From the NCBI GenBank assembly GCA_015068155.1, contig SVLC01000012.1:1-43600 (forward strand): 43,600 nt of DNA, read 5' to 3'. The stretch's first letter is position 1. Each line of letters starts with the position of its first letter. Origin of the DNA: Oscillospiraceae bacterium. GTDB taxonomy: Bacteria; Bacillota; Clostridia; Oscillospirales; Oscillospiraceae. Of this stretch, positions 8,338 through 17,487 are shown in pieces. The position numbers and the translations under genes were made by a program. The notes beneath the pieces are model-generated. The model saw only the letters and a program-made list of their open reading frames with translations, was not told where the DNA came from and searched no databases.

Positions 8338-11300
8338 TCATTCAACAATTCCCAAATACTGCTCCATCTGGTTCAGGTCCAGCCGCAGCAGCTTGGAAAC
8401 GCCCTGCTCCTGCATCGTTACACCGTAGAGCACATCGGAGGCTTCCATGGTGCCTCTTCTGTGGGTGATGACGATAAACTGGGTCTGCTTGCTCAAATTG
8501 TGCAGGTAGGATGCAAAGCGCTCTACATTCCGATCGTCCAAAGCCGCGTCGATCTCGTCCAGCAGGCAGAAGGGCGTGGGGCGTACCTTCAAAATGGCAA
8601 AGTACAGCGCCGTTGCCACAAAGGCCTTTTCGCCACCAGAAAGCAGCGTGATGGTTTTCACCTGCTTTCCGGGGGGCTGCACCCGGATCTCAATGCCGCA
8701 GGTCAAGGGATTATCCGGATCCTCCAAAAGCAGTTGACCCTTGCCGCCACCGAACATTTCTTCAAAGACCTGACCGAAATAGTGATCGATCTTCTGGAAC
8801 TCGGTGACAAAAATGGCGGTCATTTCCTTGGTAATATCCCGGATGATGCTCTCCAGCTCCCGCTTGGAAGTCAGCACATCATCCCGCTGTGCCGACAAAT
8901 AGGTATATCGCTCGTTGACACGGGCATATTCCTCAATGGCACCCAGATTCGGCGTGCCCAGCGCAGCGATCTTACGCTTCAATTCACTGATGCGGCGATT
9001 GCCGGCTGTAACCGAATCGATCTGACCACGATGCTCTCCTGCGGTGCCGGGGGTTAGTCCATAGGAATCCCACAGCTTGTCGATGATCTGCTTTTCCTCC
9101 ATGGATGCGGCCAGTTTTTTCTGCTCCAAGCCGGCGCAGGCCCGCTCCATATTGAGAATATCCTTATTCTTTTCCTGGGTCTCCCGCTCTGCCCGCGTCT
9201 TGGAGGCCTCGGTCTGCGCCCGGAGCTCCAGGGTGTTTTGCAGCGCCTCCCGCTGGGCATCCACCTGCAGATCGTTCTCCTGCTGTTTGCGCAGCAGTTC
9301 CCCGATCTGGACCCGTAAACGATCATTTTCCGCCCAAGTAGCTTCGATCAACGCCATTTTCTTCTCGCGGTCGCCTTCCATGGCGCCCCGAAGCTGCTGC
9401 AGATCCACGCTGTGACTCAGGGCAGTATTGCGCTCGGCATCCAAAGCGGCTTCTTCCGCCCGGGCAGCGGCCAAATCTTCGGTGATCACGGCGGTGGCCG
9501 CAGCAACCTCATTTTGGCTGCCTTCCAGCAGCGTCAGCTTACTGCGGTTTTCCGCCAGCATCTGATTGTACACCTGGATCCGGGCTGTGCCGGCAGCGAT
9601 CCGCTCCCGGTCCGCAGCTGTGCGCTGCTGCAGCGCATTTCGCTCCCGCTGCGCACCCTCCACCGCTTCGGTGATGGCATTGAGAAGGATCTCATGCTGC
9701 TTTTCCTGGCCCTGGAGCATCAGCACCTGATCCTGGGCCTGGCGAAGCTGTTCTTTTGCAGTGTCCAACTGATACTGGACCTGATCGGCCGATCGCTGGG
9801 CTTCCCGCAGTTCGGCATCCGCGGCCAATAGCTGCTGCTGCAGATTCTTCTCCTGGGCCGTCAGTTTTTCCAGTTCGTTGGCCCGGGACAAAATACCCGC
9901 TTCCTTATTGACAGAACCACCGGTCATGGAACCGCCGGGGTTCATGACCTGTCCGTCCAATGTGACGATTTTGAAGCGGTTCTTATACTTTTGGGCCATC
10001 ATAATGGCGGCATCGATATCCCGCACGATGACAGTACGGCCCAACAAATTCTCCACGATACCCAGGTACTGCGGCTGGGAACGCACCAACTCCGATGCGA
10101 TGCCCACATAGCCCCGGCAACCGTCCAAACCGTTCTCCTGAAGCTGTTTGCCCTGGACCGTAGCAATGGGCAGGAAGGTAGCCCGTCCGCCACCGGTACG
10201 CTTCAAAAACTGGATAGCGGCCTTGCCGTCCGCCTCGCTGTCAACCACGATCTGCTGCATGGCGCCGCCAAGGGCGATCTCGATGGCAACGGTATAATCA
10301 TCCTCGGTACGGATCAGCTTGGACACCGGCCCGTGGATATGCTGTAAACTGCCCCGCTGCGCCTCTGTCATCACCAGTTTAACGGATTTTTGATAGCTTT
10401 CAAAATCCCGTTCCATGGCGCTGAGTACACGGACTTTGGCAGAAACGGAATTATATTTTCCGGTAAGATCTTTTACCTTTTCCTGCAGGCTGTCCCGCCG
10501 CTCCAGACGGGTCTTCTGCCGCAGGGTATAGCCGGAAATGGTATTGTTGGCCGCAGTCACATCCTCCTGGGATTTTTTAAGCTGCCGTTGGCTTTCTGTT
10601 AACTGCGCAGATGCCAGGTCCATGCGTTCCTGGCCGGAAGCAAGATCCTCCGACAGTTCCTGCAAACGGCTTTCGGATTGCGCCATCGCCTGCTGCAGGC
10701 TGCGAATATCTGCCTCCTGCGCGGCAACATTGGCCATCAGCGTGGCTTCCTCTCCCCGCAGTTCCAAGAATTGCCGCTGCACGCCCTGGGCATTCATGGT
10801 CATTTCCGTCAGCTGCTGCTGCAGCATTTGCAGGCGATCCCGTTTCTCGGCCAACGCCTGCTCGATCTGGGCGATCCGCTGCTGAGTCTGGCTGATCTGC
10901 TGATCAATGCCGCCGCTTCGGCTCTCCTGACCCTGCAATTCTTCCTGGATCCGGGCAATGTTCCGGTCGTTATTCTCCACATTGCCCCGCAGTACGGCCA
11001 TCTGGCCGTCGATCTGCTGATGAACGGACTCCAGCATATTGACCTTCAAACGGATGGTCTCCAGCTCGCCGTCCTTGACGCGCAGATCCTCGCCCATTTT
11101 TTCCGCCTGGGCATAGAGTTTTTCCAGATCCTCATGGGCCTGCTGCAGCACGAAGGAAGCGGAGGCATAGTCCTCTTCCGCCTTTTTTGCGGCAGCGGAC
11201 AGCTTGTCCAGCGTGTCCATCCAAACCGCAACTTCCACGCCCTGCAGTTCGGCCTTCAGGTCCAGGTATTTCTTAGCCTTTTCCGATTGGAACTTCAAGG

Positions 11301-11910
11301 GTTCCAACTGCAATTCCAGCTCCGAGACCTTGTCGCCGATGCGCATCAGGTTATCTTCGGTTTTTTCCAGCTTCCGCTCGGTTTCTTCCTTGCGGTGACG
11401 GTATTTGGAGATACCGGCAGCTTCCTCGAAGATCTCCCGACGGTCGGCGCTTTTCAGGGAAAGGATCTCGTCAATACGGCCCTGGCCGATGTTGGAATAA
11501 CCCTCCCGGCCCAGGCCGGTGTCCATGAACATCTCGTGGATGTCCCGCAGACGGGCGGATTGCTTGTTGATATAGTATTCACCGTCGCCGCTGCGATAAT
11601 AACGGCGAGTGACCATTACCTCGTCGGCATCGTACGGCAGCGCCCGGTCGGTGTTGTCCAGGGTCAGGGTCGCCTCGGCGAAGCCCACAGCCGGACGCTT
11701 TTGGGTACCGCCGAAGATCACGTCTTCCATTTTGGCGCCGCGGAGGGTCTTGGTGCTTTGCTCGCCCATGACCCAGAGGATCGCATCGGAGATATTGGAT
11801 TTACCGGAACCGTTGGGGCCGACGATGGCGGTGATATCATCGCCAAAGCGGATCAAGGTCTTATCCGGGAAGGACTTAAAGCCCTGCACTTCCAAGCTTT
11901 TCAGATACAC
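8338..11910 (-). CDS. smc: Chromosome segregation protein SMC
   Basis: An ATPase of 1,190 residues that loops and organises DNA with ScpA and ScpB. The Walker A motif GPNGSGKSNISDAI is near residue 35, followed by a long coiled coil. The hinge lies around residues 510-670 (VSKLIRTEDDYTVAIEIALG to MTGGSV), then the return coiled coil. The signature LLSGGEKA and Walker B FCLLDEIDAALDD are near the C-terminus. I place the start at the GTG that gives MYLKSLEVQGFKSFPDKT. GAGGT lies 8 bases before it and this is the family's usual N-terminus. An ATG five codons earlier has no ribosome binding site. The gene has its own promoter, and ftsY follows. Confidence 0.96.
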   Translation of the reverse strand: MYLKSLEVQGFKSFPDKTLIRFGDDITAIVGPNGSGKSNISDAILWVMGEQSTKTLRGAKMEDVIFGGTQKRPAVGFAEATLTLDNTDRALPYDADEVMVTRRYYRSGDGEYYINKQSARLRDIHEMFMDTGLGREGYSNIGQGRIDEILSLKSADRREIFEEAAGISKYRHRKEETERKLEKTEDNLMRIGDKVSELELQLEPLKFQSEKAKKYLDLKAELQGVEVAVWMDTLDKLSAAAKKAEEDYASASFVLQQAHEDLEKLYAQAEKMGEDLRVKDGELETIRLKVNMLESVHQQIDGQMAVLRGNVENNDRNIARIQEELQGQESRSGGIDQQISQTQQRIAQIEQALAEKRDRLQMLQQQLTEMTMNAQGVQRQFLELRGEEATLMANVAAQEADIRSLQQAMAQSESRLQELSEDLASGQERMDLASAQLTESQRQLKKSQEDVTAANNTISGYTLRQKTRLERRDSLQEKVKDLTGKYNSVSAKVRVLSAMERDFESYQKSVKLVMTEAQRGSLQHIHGPVSKLIRTEDDYTVAIEIALGGAMQQIVVDSEADGKAAIQFLKRTGGGRATFLPIATVQGKQLQENGLDGCRGYVGIASELVRSQPQYLGIVENLLGRTVIVRDIDAAIMMAQKYKNRFKIVTLDGQVMNPGGSMTGGSVNKEAGILSRANELEKLTAQEKNLQQQLLAADAELREAQRSADQVQYQLDTAKEQLRQAQDQVLMLQGQEKQHEILLNAITEAVEGAQRERNALQQRTAADRERIAAGTARIQVYNQMLAENRSKLTLLEGSQNEVAAATAVITEDLAAARAEEAALDAERNTALSHSVDLQQLRGAMEGDREKKMALIEATWAENDRLRVQIGELLRKQQENDLQVDAQREALQNTLELRAQTEASKTRAERETQEKNKDILNMERACAGLEQKKLAASMEEKQIIDKLWDSYGLTPGTAGEHRGQIDSVTAGNRRISELKRKIAALGTPNLGAIEEYARVNERYTYLSAQRDDVLTSKRELESIIRDITKEMTAIFVTEFQKIDHYFGQVFEEMFGGGKGQLLLEDPDNPLTCGIEIRVQPPGKQVKTITLLSGGEKAFVATALYFAILKVRPTPFCLLDEIDAALDDRNVERFASYLHNLSKQTQFIVITHRRGTMEASDVLYGVTMQEQGVSKLLRLDLNQMEQYLGIVE

Positions 11911-11948
11911 AGTCGCATACCTCATAAAACGAAAAATTTAATCAGTTT

Positions 11949-11977
11949 ATTATACAAATAAAAGAAAAAAATTGCAA
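11949..11977 (-). promoter_or_regulatory. Sigma-A promoter for the smc-ftsY operon
   Basis: On the minus strand TTGCAA (11972-11977) and TATAAT (11949-11954) are 17 bases apart, about 40 bases before the smc start. The surrounding DNA is AT-rich. It lies downstream of the rnc terminator, so smc starts a new transcription unit. Confidence 0.8.
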
Positions 11978-12000
11978 GGCTTTATTTTCAAATGAAGGAT

Positions 12001-12157
12001 AAATTGTTGTTTATCATGTCATCCTGAGCGAGCAAAGCGAGTCGAAGGATCCGTTCCCCGTAGTCGAAGAATACGGATTCTTCGACTACGCGGCCCTTTG
12101 GGCCGCTCCGCTCAGAATGACATATTCGGTACGGATACTAAGCTAAACAACAATTTA
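12001..12157. repeat. MITE-like palindromic element between rnc and smc
   Basis: A 157-base element with nested inverted repeats. The outer arms are perfect: TAAATTGTTGTTTA (12001-12014) and TAAACAACAATTTA (12144-12157). The inner arms are TGTCATCCTGAGCG (12018-12031) and its near-complement ending at 12122. The core holds a perfect 14-base hairpin, CGTAGTCGAAGAAT-acgg-ATTCTTCGACTACG, and GGCC-ctttg-GGCC. There is no coding capacity. The left half recurs inside the recT-like gene at 37224-37263. It looks like a non-autonomous mobile repeat inserted between the rnc terminator and the smc promoter. Confidence 0.75.
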
Positions 12158-12168
12158 TCTTACCAAAC

Positions 12169-12198
12169 AAAAAAGCCGGAAGGGTCTCCCCTTCCGGC
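12169..12198 (-). terminator. Rho-independent terminator after rnc
   Basis: A perfect 10-base stem GCCGGAAGGG/CCCTTCCGGC with a GAGA loop, followed on the minus strand by six T residues. It lies 9 bases after the rnc stop and ends the ktrB-to-rnc transcription unit. Confidence 0.92.
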
Positions 12199-12206
12199 AG
12201 TTGATT

Positions 12207-12893
12207 TTATATTTCGTCAGGAAACAGAGCTTCCATGGCAGCCTGCGCGGCGGCCTGTTCGGCACGCTTCTTACTGGAGCCGATGCCTTCGCCCACCACT
12301 TTGCCATTGAGAGAGACCTCCACCCGGAACTTTTTATCGTGATCCGGGCCGGACTCCCCTACCAGCGTATAGGCCAGCACTTGATTTTTCTTCTGCTGCA
12401 CCAGTTCCTGCAGCGCCGTTTTATAGTCGGCATTGCGTAGTTTCTTCACCGGTACATCTGTCAGCACAAAGGTGTTGATAAAGTTTCTTGCAGATTCCAT
12501 GCCCCCATCCAGGAAACATGCTGCGATCACACTTTCCACCGCATCGGCCAGGATAGAATCCCGCCGTCTGCCGCCGCCGGCTTCCTCGCCGTTGCCCAGC
12601 AGCAGATGTGTGCCCAAACCGATGCGTTCAGCCACCTGGGCCAGCGCCCGTTCGCAGACCATATCCGCCCGCATCCGGGTCAGATCCCCTTCGGGACGGT
12701 TCGGGAAGTTGCGGTAGAGATACTCCGCCGTGACCATGCCTAAAATGGAATCCCCAAGAAATTCCAGCCGCTCATTGGACTTCAAGCTGTCGTGCCAGCG
12801 TTCATTGGCATAGGACGAATGGGTCAGCGCATTTTGCAGCAGGGAAATATTCTTGAACCGGTAGCCGATGGCGGTTTCCAAATCCTTAATCAT
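12207..12893 (-). CDS. rnc: Ribonuclease III
   Basis: A 228-residue double-strand-specific endonuclease that processes rRNA precursors and structured mRNAs. The catalytic domain has the signature NERLEFLGDSILGMV and the second metal-binding site in ADAVESVIAACFLDGG. The C-terminal dsRNA-binding domain starts near DYKTALQELVQQ and ends with GSSKKRAEQAAAQAAMEAL. The start overlaps the plsX stop by 8 bases. The gene is last in its operon and a strong terminator follows at once. Confidence 0.96.
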   Translation of the reverse strand: MIKDLETAIGYRFKNISLLQNALTHSSYANERWHDSLKSNERLEFLGDSILGMVTAEYLYRNFPNRPEGDLTRMRADMVCERALAQVAERIGLGTHLLLGNGEEAGGGRRRDSILADAVESVIAACFLDGGMESARNFINTFVLTDVPVKKLRNADYKTALQELVQQKKNQVLAYTLVGESGPDHDKKFRVEVSLNGKVVGEGIGSSKKRAEQAAAQAAMEALFPDEI

Positions 12894-13941
12894 CGGCGTT
12901 TTCCTCCGTCAGTTGCTTCAGGGCCGTTTCCAGCTCTGCGGAGAAATCCGCGTTAACCGCATCCACGGCCTGCTTCACTGCGTTACGGAAAGCCAGGGCA
13001 TCGGAAGAGCCGTGAGCCTTGATGACGGTCTTTTTAATGCCCAAAAACTGGGTGCCGCCGATTTCCCGGTAGTCCATCATGCTCGTGACCTCTTTTACGC
13101 CCTGACGGCAGAAAAGGTAGCCAATGATGGACAACGGATTATAGCCAAAGAGTTTACTCTTGCGCTTGAAAATTTTGTGTTTCATCAAGCTGCCCATAAA
13201 ATAGGCGGTGCCTTCGATGGATTTGAGCAAGACGTTGCCGCTGAAGCCGTCGCAGACCACCACGTCCACCTCGCCCAAAAGGGTATCCCGGGCTTCGATG
13301 TTGCCGATAAAGTTTACAAGGCCCTTGTTATGGGCATCGGTCAGCAGGGCGTATGCTTCCTTCTGCAGCGGCGTACCCTTGGTGTCTTCGGTGCCGATGT
13401 TGAGTAAGCCCACACGGGGATTGGCGATATCCAAATTCTTTTTCGCGTACAGGCTGCCCACGATGCCGAACTGCAGCAGAAATTCCGGGGTGCACTCGGC
13501 GTTGGCGCCGCAATCGCACAAAACCGTCTTACTGCCTGCCTTGTTGGGAATGGCAGGGCCCATAGCCGCCCGACGGATGCCCTTAACGCGCTTCACGATC
13601 AGAGTGGCGCCGGAAAGCAGCGCGCCGGTGGAGCCGGCGGAGATCATGGCATCCGCCTGACCTTCGGACAGAAGGCGCAAGCCCACCACCATGGAGGATT
13701 CCTTCTTCTTGCGGCAGACATTGGCAGGATCGTCGTGCATATCCACCACATCCGGGGCGTGGACAATCTCCACATTGGCAGGCAAGGTGTCGCAGCCGGC
13801 TTCCTTTGCGGCAGCACGGATGGCGTCTTCCTGACCCACCAGGACAATATTGACATTCCAAAGCTTGGCCGCTTCCAAAGCGCCCATTACCGGGGCCTTG
13901 GGGGCATTGTCGCCGCCCATTGCGTCGATGAGAATATTCAT
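12886..13941 (-). CDS. plsX: Phosphate acyltransferase PlsX
   Basis: A 351-residue peripheral membrane enzyme that converts acyl-ACP to acyl-phosphate, the first step of phospholipid synthesis in most Gram-positive bacteria. Family motifs are MNILIDAMGGDNAPKAPV at the N-terminus, GSTGALLSGATLIVKRVKGI, DCGANAEC and VVCDGFSGNVLLKS. It overlaps trmFO by ATGA at its start and rnc at its end, so the three are translationally linked. plsX next to rnc is a classical arrangement; acpP, which often lies between them, is missing here. Confidence 0.96.
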   Translation of the reverse strand: MNILIDAMGGDNAPKAPVMGALEAAKLWNVNIVLVGQEDAIRAAAKEAGCDTLPANVEIVHAPDVVDMHDDPANVCRKKKESSMVVGLRLLSEGQADAMISAGSTGALLSGATLIVKRVKGIRRAAMGPAIPNKAGSKTVLCDCGANAECTPEFLLQFGIVGSLYAKKNLDIANPRVGLLNIGTEDTKGTPLQKEAYALLTDAHNKGLVNFIGNIEARDTLLGEVDVVVCDGFSGNVLLKSIEGTAYFMGSLMKHKIFKRKSKLFGYNPLSIIGYLFCRQGVKEVTSMMDYREIGGTQFLGIKKTVIKAHGSSDALAFRNAVKQAVDAVNADFSAELETALKQLTEENADD

Positions 13942-15248
13942 ACCAGCACCTCTTTCTCTTTTTCAGCCAACTGGTCGATCACAGCCAAAGCTCGGTTGGC
14001 GATGGCCAGGTTTTTTTCTGCCTTTTTGCGAATTCTATGTTCCAGAGGAGAAATGATGGAGAAATTCACATTCATGGGCTGGAAATTCTCCACGGTGGTA
14101 TCGCTGATGTATAGACCCAGCGCGCCGATGGCGGTGGTCTTGGGGAAATCGGGAACTTCCCTGCCCTGGATGCGGGCAGCCATGGCGATAGCCGCCAGCA
14201 TACCGGAGGCGGTGGACTCCACATACCCTTCTACGCCGGTCATCTGCCCGGCAAAAGCCAACATAGGGTTGCGCAGATCGGAATAATAACGATCCAGAAG
14301 TCCGGGGCTGCGCAGGAAGGTATTGCGGTGCATCACGCCGTAGCGGACAAATTCCGCATTTTTTAGGGCGGGGATCATGGAGAAAACCCGCTTCTGCTCG
14401 CCGAATTTCAAGTGGGTCTGGAAACCCACCAGGTTGAACACGGTCTTGTCGGCATTATCCTGCCGCAGCTGCACCACGGCGTAGGGCTCTTTGCCGGTCT
14501 TGGGATCGGTAAGGCCAACCGGCTTCAGCGGACCAAAGCGAAGGGTATCGAAGCCACGGCGTCCCATGACCTCCACCGGCATACAGCCCTCGAACACGTT
14601 TTTGTCTTCAAAGCCGTGGACTTCCGCCTCTTCAGCGTTTACCAGTTCATGGAGGAAAGTTTCGTACTGCTGCCGGTCCATGGCGCAGTTGATATAATCA
14701 GGGGTGCCTCGGTCATACCGGCTCTGCCACCAGGCTTCGTTCATATCAATAGACTCGGCAGTGACCAGCGGAGCGGCGGCATCAAAGAAATGCAGATACT
14801 TTTCGCCGAAATAACGGCCTATGGCATCGCTGAGCGCATCAGAAGTCAGCGGGCCGGAGGCGATGATCACAGGACCTTCCGGTACCTCGGTGATCTCTTC
14901 CTCCACCACCGTAATATTGGGGTGGTTTCTGATCTTATCGGTGACCATCTGGGAAAAACCGTAACGGTCCACCGCCAGGCAGCCGCCTGCCTCCACCCGG
15001 GTAGCATCGGCGCATTCCATGATCAGACTGCCCATGCGGCGCAGTTCTTCTTTGAGCAATCCCACTGCATTTTCCAGACGATCCCCCCGGAAAGAATTGG
15101 AGCAAACCAACTCCGCAAAGGTATCGGCATGATGGGCCGGGGATTTTTTATGGGGTTTCATTTCGTACAGGGTCACTGGAATACCGCGCCGGGCAAGCTG
15201 CCAGGCGGCTTCACTGCCGGCCAAACCGGCGCCGATGACCTTTACCAT
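13938..15248 (-). CDS. trmFO: Folate/FAD-dependent tRNA (uracil-54) methyltransferase TrmFO
   Basis: A 436-residue flavoprotein that makes ribothymidine at position 54 of tRNA using methylenetetrahydrofolate, the Gram-positive alternative to TrmA. The FAD-binding fold begins VKVIGAGLAGSEAAWQLARRG. Other family blocks are CSNSFRGDRLENAVGLLKEE, LAVDRYGFSQMVT, GCMPVEVMGRRGFDTLRFGP, GQMTGVEGYVES and NVNFSII. It lies 3 bases after topA and overlaps plsX. The topA-trmFO pairing is widespread in Firmicutes. Confidence 0.96.
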   Translation of the reverse strand: MVKVIGAGLAGSEAAWQLARRGIPVTLYEMKPHKKSPAHHADTFAELVCSNSFRGDRLENAVGLLKEELRRMGSLIMECADATRVEAGGCLAVDRYGFSQMVTDKIRNHPNITVVEEEITEVPEGPVIIASGPLTSDALSDAIGRYFGEKYLHFFDAAAPLVTAESIDMNEAWWQSRYDRGTPDYINCAMDRQQYETFLHELVNAEEAEVHGFEDKNVFEGCMPVEVMGRRGFDTLRFGPLKPVGLTDPKTGKEPYAVVQLRQDNADKTVFNLVGFQTHLKFGEQKRVFSMIPALKNAEFVRYGVMHRNTFLRSPGLLDRYYSDLRNPMLAFAGQMTGVEGYVESTASGMLAAIAMAARIQGREVPDFPKTTAIGALGLYISDTTVENFQPMNVNFSIISPLEHRIRKKAEKNLAIANRALAVIDQLAEKEKEVLV

Positions 15249-15251
15249 GGT

Positions 15252-17468
15252 TTATTCCCCTTTCTTCTTGGCCGAAGTTCTCTTGGCGGCAGGCTTTTTT
15301 CCCGTTTTTTTGGCAGTTTTCGTATCCTTTTCCGCTGCTTCGCCTTCGGCGGCGGTTGTCTTTTTGTAATAGCCCCGCTTATCTTCCGGCAGGAAATTTT
15401 CGCAGGCTTCGTTGATGCAGAAAGGCTTGTTACGGCCCCGGCCGGACTTCTTAAACATGGTGTTGCCGCACTTGGGACAATCCTCGGCAGTGGGAACATC
15501 CCAGGTCATAAAGCCGCAGGCAGCGCCCCGTTCACAGCCGTAGTAGGCATAGCCCTTTTTGGATTTGCGCTTGAGAATGGTGCTGCCGCACTTAGGGCAG
15601 CGACCGGGCATTTTTTCTGTGATCGGCTTGGTGTTGGTGCATTCCGGGAAACCGGGACAAGCCAGGAATTTGCCAAAACGGCCGATCTTCACCACCATGT
15701 TTCTGCCGCAAACTTCGCAGATCTCGTCGGTAACTTCATCCGGCACCTTCAGGCGAGTGCCCTCCAGGGCCTCTTCCGCTGCCAGCATTTCCTGATGGAA
15801 ACCGACATAGAAGTCCTGCAGAACATCCTTCCACTTCCGCTTGCCCTCTTCCACTTCGTCCAGGCGGGATTCCATATTGGCCGTAAATTCCACATCAATG
15901 ATGTCGTTGAAACGGTCCATCATCAATCCGGTCACCACTTCGCCCAAAGGCGTAGGACTCAGGCGCTTATCCGCCTTCACCACATATTCCCGTTCTTGGA
16001 TGGTAGAAACAATGGAGGCATAGGTAGACGGTCTGCCCACGCCCTTTTCCTCCATGGCCTTGACCAGGGTGGCCTCGGTATATCGGGCGGGCGGCTGGGT
16101 GAAATGCTGTTCTTTATTGATATCTTCAATGCTTGCTTTTTCCCCATTCTGCAGATCCGGCAGCGGAGAGTCGTTGATTTCCTCTTCTTCATCCCGGCCT
16201 TCTTCATAAACCGCGATAAAACCGGCAAAACGCAGGCTCTGATGGGTGGAGCGGAACAGATGCCCTGCGCATTCCGTATCTATGGCCACCGTGTCATAAA
16301 GGGCATTAGCCATCTGGGATGCCAGGAAACGGCTCCAGATCAACTTGTACAGTTTATACTGCTCTACAGTCAGGCTGCCGCGGATCATCTCCGGGTCCAA
16401 ATGGACATGGGTGGGCCGGATGGCTTCGTGAGCATCCTGGGCGCCGCCTTTGGTCTTAAAAACATGGCTCGTACCGTAATAATATCCGGCGCCGTAGCGG
16501 CTCTTGATGAATTCCGCTGCCTCTGCCAGGGCTTCCGGCGCGATGCGCAAGGAATCGGTACGCATATAGGTAATCAGACCCAGCGTACCTTCGCCGGCCA
16601 CATCCACGCCTTCATATAGCTGCTGGGCAATGGCCATGGCCCGTTTGGGCGGCATATTCAGCTTTCGGGAAGCCTCCTGCTGCAGGGTCGAAGTGGTAAA
16701 AGGAGGCGCGGCAGTCCGCTTCTTCTCGCTTTTTTTCACATTGGTGACAGTAAATTCTTTGCCGGTAATGTCTGCAATGATCCGGTCTGTCTGGGCTTCG
16801 TTTTGCAATTCCCGCTTCTTGCTGTCACCATAGTACCGGGCCAGGAACGTACCGGCCCTGCCCATGCGGCTCAGCTTCACATCCAGAGACCAATACTCCT
16901 TGGGACAGAATTCCCGAATCTCATTTTCCCGATCCACCACCAGGCGGGTCGCTACGCTTTGTACGCGGCCGGCAGACAGACCCCGACGCACCTTTTTCCA
17001 CAGCAACGGAGAAAGCTGATAGCCCACTACCCGGTCCAGCACCCGGCGCGCCTGCTGGGCATCCACCAGATCATAATCAATGCCCCGGGGCTGGGCGATG
17101 GCTTCCGTAACCGTTCTTTGGGTAATGGCATTGAAGGTGACCCGGCGAACCTTGCCATCAGGCAGTTCCAGCAGTTCCTTCAGATGCCAGGAAATGGCTT
17201 CGCCTTCCCGGTCCGGGTCAGTTGCCAAATATACCGTATCGGCAGCCCGGGCGGCCTGCCGTAATTCATCGATGAGTTTCTCCTTACCGGGTACGGGGAT
17301 ATATTCCGGAGTAAAGGCATGGTCGATATCCACGCCCATGGTGCTCTTGGGCAGATCCCGCAGATGGCCCATGCTGGCCTTTACGGTATAGTCCGGTCCC
17401 AGGTATTTACCGATGGTCTTTGCTTTGGAGGGCGACTCCACAATCACAAGGTTGGGCTTATTTGCCAT
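15252..17468 (-). CDS. topA: DNA topoisomerase I
   Basis: A type IA topoisomerase of 738 residues that relaxes negative supercoils. The TOPRIM domain is at the start (VIVESPSKAKTIGKYLG, then DPDREGEAISWHL). The active-site tyrosine is in GLITYMRTDSLR near residue 305. Three C-terminal zinc-finger modules follow: CEVCG..C..C, CPKCGS..CERGAAC and CPKCGN..CINEAC. The last 30 residues are a Lys/Ala-rich tail that probably adds DNA binding. It lies between dprA and trmFO on the same strand. The ribosome binding site (GGAAGTGG) is modest. Confidence 0.96.
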   Translation of the reverse strand: MANKPNLVIVESPSKAKTIGKYLGPDYTVKASMGHLRDLPKSTMGVDIDHAFTPEYIPVPGKEKLIDELRQAARAADTVYLATDPDREGEAISWHLKELLELPDGKVRRVTFNAITQRTVTEAIAQPRGIDYDLVDAQQARRVLDRVVGYQLSPLLWKKVRRGLSAGRVQSVATRLVVDRENEIREFCPKEYWSLDVKLSRMGRAGTFLARYYGDSKKRELQNEAQTDRIIADITGKEFTVTNVKKSEKKRTAAPPFTTSTLQQEASRKLNMPPKRAMAIAQQLYEGVDVAGEGTLGLITYMRTDSLRIAPEALAEAAEFIKSRYGAGYYYGTSHVFKTKGGAQDAHEAIRPTHVHLDPEMIRGSLTVEQYKLYKLIWSRFLASQMANALYDTVAIDTECAGHLFRSTHQSLRFAGFIAVYEEGRDEEEEINDSPLPDLQNGEKASIEDINKEQHFTQPPARYTEATLVKAMEEKGVGRPSTYASIVSTIQEREYVVKADKRLSPTPLGEVVTGLMMDRFNDIIDVEFTANMESRLDEVEEGKRKWKDVLQDFYVGFHQEMLAAEEALEGTRLKVPDEVTDEICEVCGRNMVVKIGRFGKFLACPGFPECTNTKPITEKMPGRCPKCGSTILKRKSKKGYAYYGCERGAACGFMTWDVPTAEDCPKCGNTMFKKSGRGRNKPFCINEACENFLPEDKRGYYKKTTAAEGEAAEKDTKTAKKTGKKPAAKRTSAKKKGE

Positions 17469-17487
17469 GTTCCACTTCCGTCCTTAA

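Noticed and set aside
14412..16619. 735-codon plus-strand frame opposite trmFO and topA
   Set aside because: It crosses two real genes in antisense and has no recognisable motif; it results from codon bias of the real genes.
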